64,000 nucleotides of DNA from Colimorpha_A sp900556615. Its GTDB lineage: Bacteria; Bacillota; Clostridia; Oscillospirales; CAG-272. The notes beneath the pieces were generated by a model. The model saw only the letters and a list, made by a program, of their open reading frames with translations. It was not told the DNA's origin and did not search any database. A program made the position numbers and the translations under genes. Positions 60,673-64,000 of the stretch are shown piece after piece; position 1 is the stretch's first letter; each line of letters starts with the position of its first letter. The DNA lies in NCBI GenBank assembly GCA_963598415.1, contig CAVBUH010000029.1, forward strand, positions 62,001 to 126,000, read 5' to 3'.

Positions 60673-61766
60673 TTGTTTTCCTCCTTTGCTTTTGAACGGA
60701 ATACTATCTTATATTCAATAAAAAATTCGCATCCGATAATAAAGAACAGAATAATTCCGACTATAATATTCGGGAAAGCGGAACTTACGTCAAAATTCTG
60801 CGATACCTGAGCCGCGCCCTGATCCAAAAAAACAAGAAGAAAGGAGGTTAACATCATATAGAAAGGTTTAAACTTTGCCAGCCATGAAACCATTATGGCA
60901 GTAAAACCGAGACCGCCGACCGTGTTTTCGGTAACGGTATGGTCAAGACCGCCGACAAGCAGAAATCCGGCAAGTCCACAAAGCGCTCCCGAAAAGAGCA
61001 TAGTTCGGATGATAACTTTTTTCACATCGATGCCGATATATTTCGCGGTCTTTCTGCTTTCTCCAACAACCGATATCTCATAACCGTGCTTACTGTAATT
61101 CAAATATATATGCATCAACACCGTTAATACAGCAACAATTAAAATGATAAGCAAATATTCATTATAAAGACGCGGCAAATGTCCGTATTTCAGTTCTCCG
61201 AGAGAACTGGAACCGTTAGGCGTCCACTTAATGAGGAAATATGCAACGAGGAATGTTGCTATATAGTTCATCATAAGTGTAAAGAGTGTTTCGTTTGTAT
61301 TCCAGCGCGCTTTAAATACAGCAGGAATTCCTCCCCATATCATTCCAGCGATCACAGAAGCCGCGAGCATACATAAAATGATCAGAGGATCGGAAACTTT
61401 TCCGCCCATATAATACATACAAGCCGCACAAGCAAGTGCACCGACAAGCACCTGTCCTTCTGCCCCGATGTTCCAAAACTTCATTCTGAAAGCCGGGGTA
61501 ACAGCCAAGGAAATGCAGAGCAGAACCGCAATATCCTTGAGCAGCTTCCATACCTTTCTTTGAGTTCCAAAAGAGCCGTTGAATATTGCTTCATAGAAGG
61601 ATAGCGGATCGGCTTTTATCAATATAAATGAAATCAATGCACAAAATAAAAATGCAAGAACTATAGCTGCAGCTCGAATAAAAATGGATTTTTTCAGCGG
61701 TATTGCATCCCGCTTGACAATACGAAACAGAGGTTCATGATGAAAAGCCTTATTTTCAACAGACAT
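60669..61766 (-). CDS. BMP-type (nucleoside) ABC transporter permease, first
   Basis: This protein of about 365 residues has nine or so membrane helices, including IVLAFLFCALISFILIKADPL and TNETLFTLMMNYIATFLVAYFLI. The cytoplasmic loop YEISVVGESRKTAKYIGIDVKKVI is the counterpart of the same loop in the second permease. It forms the membrane heterodimer with that protein (YufP/NupB type). AGGAGG lies 10 nt before the ATG at 61766. A TTG three codons earlier would overlap the ATPase stop. Confidence 0.92.
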   Translation of the reverse strand: MSVENKAFHHEPLFRIVKRDAIPLKKSIFIRAAAIVLAFLFCALISFILIKADPLSFYEAIFNGSFGTQRKVWKLLKDIAVLLCISLAVTPAFRMKFWNIGAEGQVLVGALACAACMYYMGGKVSDPLIILCMLAASVIAGMIWGGIPAVFKARWNTNETLFTLMMNYIATFLVAYFLIKWTPNGSSSLGELKYGHLPRLYNEYLLIILIVAVLTVLMHIYLNYSKHGYEISVVGESRKTAKYIGIDVKKVIIRTMLFSGALCGLAGFLLVGGLDHTVTENTVGGLGFTAIMVSWLAKFKPFYMMLTSFLLVFLDQGAAQVSQNFDVSSAFPNIIVGIILFFIIGCEFFIEYKIVFRSKAKEENK

Positions 61767-61771
61767 AAAAT

Positions 61772-63331
61772 TCAAGCCTCCTGTTCCTTAAAAATGTTTT
61801 CAGCACCGCTTATATCATGCTTAGTCATAAGCAATCCTATTTCTTCTTTCACAGCGGCTCTTCCGTCAAGTATTCCGGTAATTCTGCCGGAACAAATAAC
61901 CATAATACGGTCGCAAAGCTCTGTAAGCACATCAAGGTCTTCTCCGACATAAATAACGGCAACACCGTTTTGCTTTTGCTTATTTAGCAAATTATAGATC
62001 GTATAGGAAGAATTAATATCAAGTCCGCGAACCGGGTACGCCGCCATCAACACCGACGGAGCAGAGGCGATTTCTCTTCCTACCAAAACCTTTTGAACGT
62101 TTCCGCCCGACAATCTTCTGACAGGTGTCGTCACGCCGGGTGTCACTACCTCAAGGCTTTGGATAATATTTTCCGCAAGTGCTTTGGGCTTTTCCCTGTC
62201 AAGAAACATTGATTTGCCTTTACGATAACTTCTGAGCATCATATTATCTGTAATATTCATATTGGCAACAAGTCCCATACCAAGCCTATCCTCTGGAACA
62301 AAGGAAAGACGCACCCCGAGGTCACGTATCTGAAGCGGAGTTTTATCTCTTAAATTGATTATTTCGCCCGATTGGGGTTCCACATAAGTAATTTTTCCGC
62401 AATCAATAGGCTGCAGCCCCGCGATAGCTTCGAGAAGCTCCCGCTGACCGCTTCCGGCAATCCCTGCAATGCCGAGTATCTCTCCGCTGTTCACATGAAA
62501 GGAAACATTATCGAGGACTTTAATACCGTCGGCATTGGTACTTGTAATTCCGGATACCTCCAGCCGCTTCTCGGCATTTACCGGCTCGCTTCTGGAAATA
62601 TTAAGGGAAATCTTTTTACCGACCATCATTTCAGTAAGCTCTGTTTCATTTGTTTCCGATGTATTGACAGTAGCGATATGCTCGCCCTTTCTGAGCACCG
62701 CAACACGATCGGAAATGGATAAAACCTCGTGAAGCTTATGCGTTATAATAATGATGGATTTTCCGTCGTCACGCATTCTTTTCAAAATATCGAAAAGCTT
62801 GCTTGTCTCCTGAGGAGTGAGCACCGCCGTAGGCTCGTCAAGTATAAGAATATCGGCGCCCCGATAAAGAACCTTAATGATTTCAACGGTTTGCTTCTCT
62901 GAAACTGACATCTCATGAATTTTCTTTTTCGGATCGATATTAAAACCGTATTTGTTACAGATGTCAAGAACAGTTTTATTCACGTCCTTAATTCTGAACT
63001 TTTTCCCGTCCTTTGTTCCGAGAATAACATTTTCGCTTGCAGAAAAAACATCTACAAGCTTGAAATGCTGGTGTATCATTCCGATTTTGTACCCAAACGC
63101 ATCTTTGGGAGAACGAATAATCACCTCTTTGCCGTCAACATATATCTTTCCTTCATCAGGATAATAGATTCCCGCGATCATGTTCATGAGAGTGGTTTTC
63201 CCGCACCCGTTTTCACCGAGCACCGCAAGGATTTCACCCTTATATAAGTTCAAATCAACATTTTTGTTTGCTATGACGCTTCCGAAATATTTGGAAACAT
63301 TCTTCAATTCCAACGCAATCGTTTTATTCAC
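61772..63331 (-). CDS. BMP-type (nucleoside) ABC transporter ATPase with two nucleotide-binding domains
   Basis: This protein of about 519 residues contains two ABC domains. The first has Walker A GENGCGKTTLM, a degenerate signature MSVSEKQTVEIIKVL, and Walker B ILILDEPTAVLTPQE. The second has a divergent Walker A GIAGSGQRELL and the signature LSGGNVQKVLVGREIA. This asymmetric pair is typical of sugar and nucleoside importers (RbsA/YufO type). GGAGGG lies 5 nt before a GTG at 63331, which I take as the start. It follows the binding-protein gene after a stem-loop. Confidence 0.93.
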   Translation of the reverse strand: MNKTIALELKNVSKYFGSVIANKNVDLNLYKGEILAVLGENGCGKTTLMNMIAGIYYPDEGKIYVDGKEVIIRSPKDAFGYKIGMIHQHFKLVDVFSASENVILGTKDGKKFRIKDVNKTVLDICNKYGFNIDPKKKIHEMSVSEKQTVEIIKVLYRGADILILDEPTAVLTPQETSKLFDILKRMRDDGKSIIIITHKLHEVLSISDRVAVLRKGEHIATVNTSETNETELTEMMVGKKISLNISRSEPVNAEKRLEVSGITSTNADGIKVLDNVSFHVNSGEILGIAGIAGSGQRELLEAIAGLQPIDCGKITYVEPQSGEIINLRDKTPLQIRDLGVRLSFVPEDRLGMGLVANMNITDNMMLRSYRKGKSMFLDREKPKALAENIIQSLEVVTPGVTTPVRRLSGGNVQKVLVGREIASAPSVLMAAYPVRGLDINSSYTIYNLLNKQKQNGVAVIYVGEDLDVLTELCDRIMVICSGRITGILDGRAAVKEEIGLLMTKHDISGAENIFKEQEA

Positions 63332-63379
63332 ATTTACCCTCCGGAAAATCAATATGTTGACGCTTTGCCAATACCCTAT

Positions 63380-63411
63380 TTAAGCCCCTTTTAATAATAA
63401 AAGGGGCTTAA
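63380..63411 (-). promoter_or_regulatory. Intercistronic stem-loop between binding protein and ATPase genes
   Basis: TTAAGCCCCTTTTA (63380-63393) and TAAAAGGGGCTTAA (63398-63411) form a perfect 14-bp stem with a four-base loop. There is no long U tract on the minus strand, so it probably stabilises the upstream message or stops only part of the transcripts. Confidence 0.6.
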
Positions 63412-63444
63412 ATGCAATGCACTGCGAACAGATATAACTATATA

Positions 63445-64000
63445 TTATTCGCCATAATTGGTATTAAGAAGATTAATACCATCAATCTGGATATCGAAAT
63501 ATGGAGCAGAACGATACTCGGACTCATGGAAATAACCGTCTTTGATTACCTCAGTGTCCTTTTCAAAAGCAGCATCAGTATTCACATCAGCCATATAGGA
63601 AGTAAGAGTTTCACCCTTTACAGTGAAAGAAGCGGTATCAAATACATGGAGAGTTCCGTCCATAAGCTGTTTCTTTACTTCTTCAAGCTTCTGAGCAGTT
63701 CCCTCAGCCGCAGCCTTATCGTTGATCTCGGTAAGAGCCACAGAACCGGTGGCAAGCGTTCCCGTCCAATCGGTATCTATTGCTTTACCGTCCATAACCT
63801 GCTGGCAAATGTACTTAAAATAAGGAGTCCAATCAATTCTGGAAGAGACAATAAAGGTACTGGGGCAGCTTTCAACAGTACTTCCGTTATAGGCGATATT
63901 CGGAACGCCCTTTTCCTCGCAAGCGGTAGGTGCGCCCATAGAATCAGCATGTCCGCTTATAAGCTTACAACCGCCGTTAATGAGAGAAAGCGCGGTATTC
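63445..64000 (-). CDS. BMP family ABC transporter substrate-binding protein, partial (N-terminus beyond window)
   Basis: The frame is open to the window end, giving the C-terminal 184 residues. The BMP/PnrA fold is shown by ALSLINGGCKLISGHADSMG at the edge and by ACEEKGVPNIAYNGS, IDWTPYFKYICQQVMDG and LEEVKKQLMDGTLHVFD-like phrases. PnrA-type proteins bind purine nucleosides and deliver them to the permease pair encoded downstream. The signal peptide and lipobox lie outside the window. It is the first gene of the operon in transcription order among those seen. Confidence 0.9.
   Translation of the reverse strand, partial: NTALSLINGGCKLISGHADSMGAPTACEEKGVPNIAYNGSTVESCPSTFIVSSRIDWTPYFKYICQQVMDGKAIDTDWTGTLATGSVALTEINDKAAAEGTAQKLEEVKKQLMDGTLHVFDTASFTVKGETLTSYMADVNTDAAFEKDTEVIKDGYFHESEYRSAPYFDIQIDGINLLNTNYGE

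Noticed and set aside
1..64000. CRISPR arrays, rRNA, tRNA and known riboswitches
   Set aside because: Intergenic regions were read on both strands. The repeats present are dispersed and not regularly spaced, and no tRNA cloverleaf or known riboswitch core was recognised by eye. A covariance-model scan would be needed to exclude small RNAs.

Overview
The window is chromosomal DNA of moderate-to-low GC from a Gram-positive-type bacterium, most likely an anaerobic member of the Clostridia. The evidence is the AddAB recombination nuclease in place of RecBCD, purine-rich Shine-Dalgarno sites, near-consensus sigma-A promoters (TTGACA-N17-TATAAT), lipoprotein-type ABC binding proteins, HAAS and DUF4097 envelope genes, a SleB-type cortex hydrolase, and an F-type ATPase whose c subunit has a sodium-type ion site. 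No rRNA, tRNA, CRISPR array or prophage was found. Genus-level placement is not possible from the sequence alone.

Layout. 1-11 kb: the end of a type IIA topoisomerase B subunit, addB-addA, a DUF4830 protein, a glycerol-1-phosphate dehydrogenase-like enzyme, and a membrane protein that looks like a dead M48 protease fused to TPR-like repeats. 11-16 kb: a small accessory island holding two uncharacterised genes, an apparent invertible promoter segment, its tyrosine recombinase, a SleB-like hydrolase and a nest of miniature repeats. 16-25.2 kb: a polar amino-acid ABC transporter, trmB, a HAAS/DUF4097 pair, DUF378, and a MacB/FtsX-type ABC exporter. 25.5-34.5 kb: one long minus-strand operon (miaB, zinc-ribbon gene, mutS, mutL, tgt, rluA-type) behind a consensus promoter. 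34.6-38.2 kb: a fused ABC ATPase-permease and a small zinc-ribbon membrane protein. 38.5-46 kb: the complete ATP synthase operon atpI-B-E-F-H-A-G-D-C. 46-51 kb: an anchored C39-like peptidase, a VOC protein and the TldD/TldE protease pair. 51.3-54.4 kb: an ECF sigma factor with a membrane partner whose outer domain resembles an ABC solute-binding protein. 54.6-58.8 kb: secA and a membrane protein. 59-64 kb: repeats, then a BMP-family nucleoside-type ABC transporter.

The most unusual locus is 12.2-13.7 kb. Two perfect 18-bp inverted repeats enclose about 211 bp carrying a TTGAAA-N17-TATAAT promoter. A tyrosine recombinase gene lies directly beside them. In the orientation seen, the promoter points at a terminator that overlaps the recombinase stop codon. 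Flipped, it would point at a gene for a protein with two identical four-cysteine modules and at the membrane-protein gene after it. This is the architecture of a phase-variable switch.

Two or three families of non-coding miniature repeats are scattered through intergenic spaces. Family 1 has TTAAGGCA...TGCCTTAA ends and about five copies. Family 2 is nested inside one family-1 copy. A separate 258-bp element consists almost entirely of consecutive hairpins.
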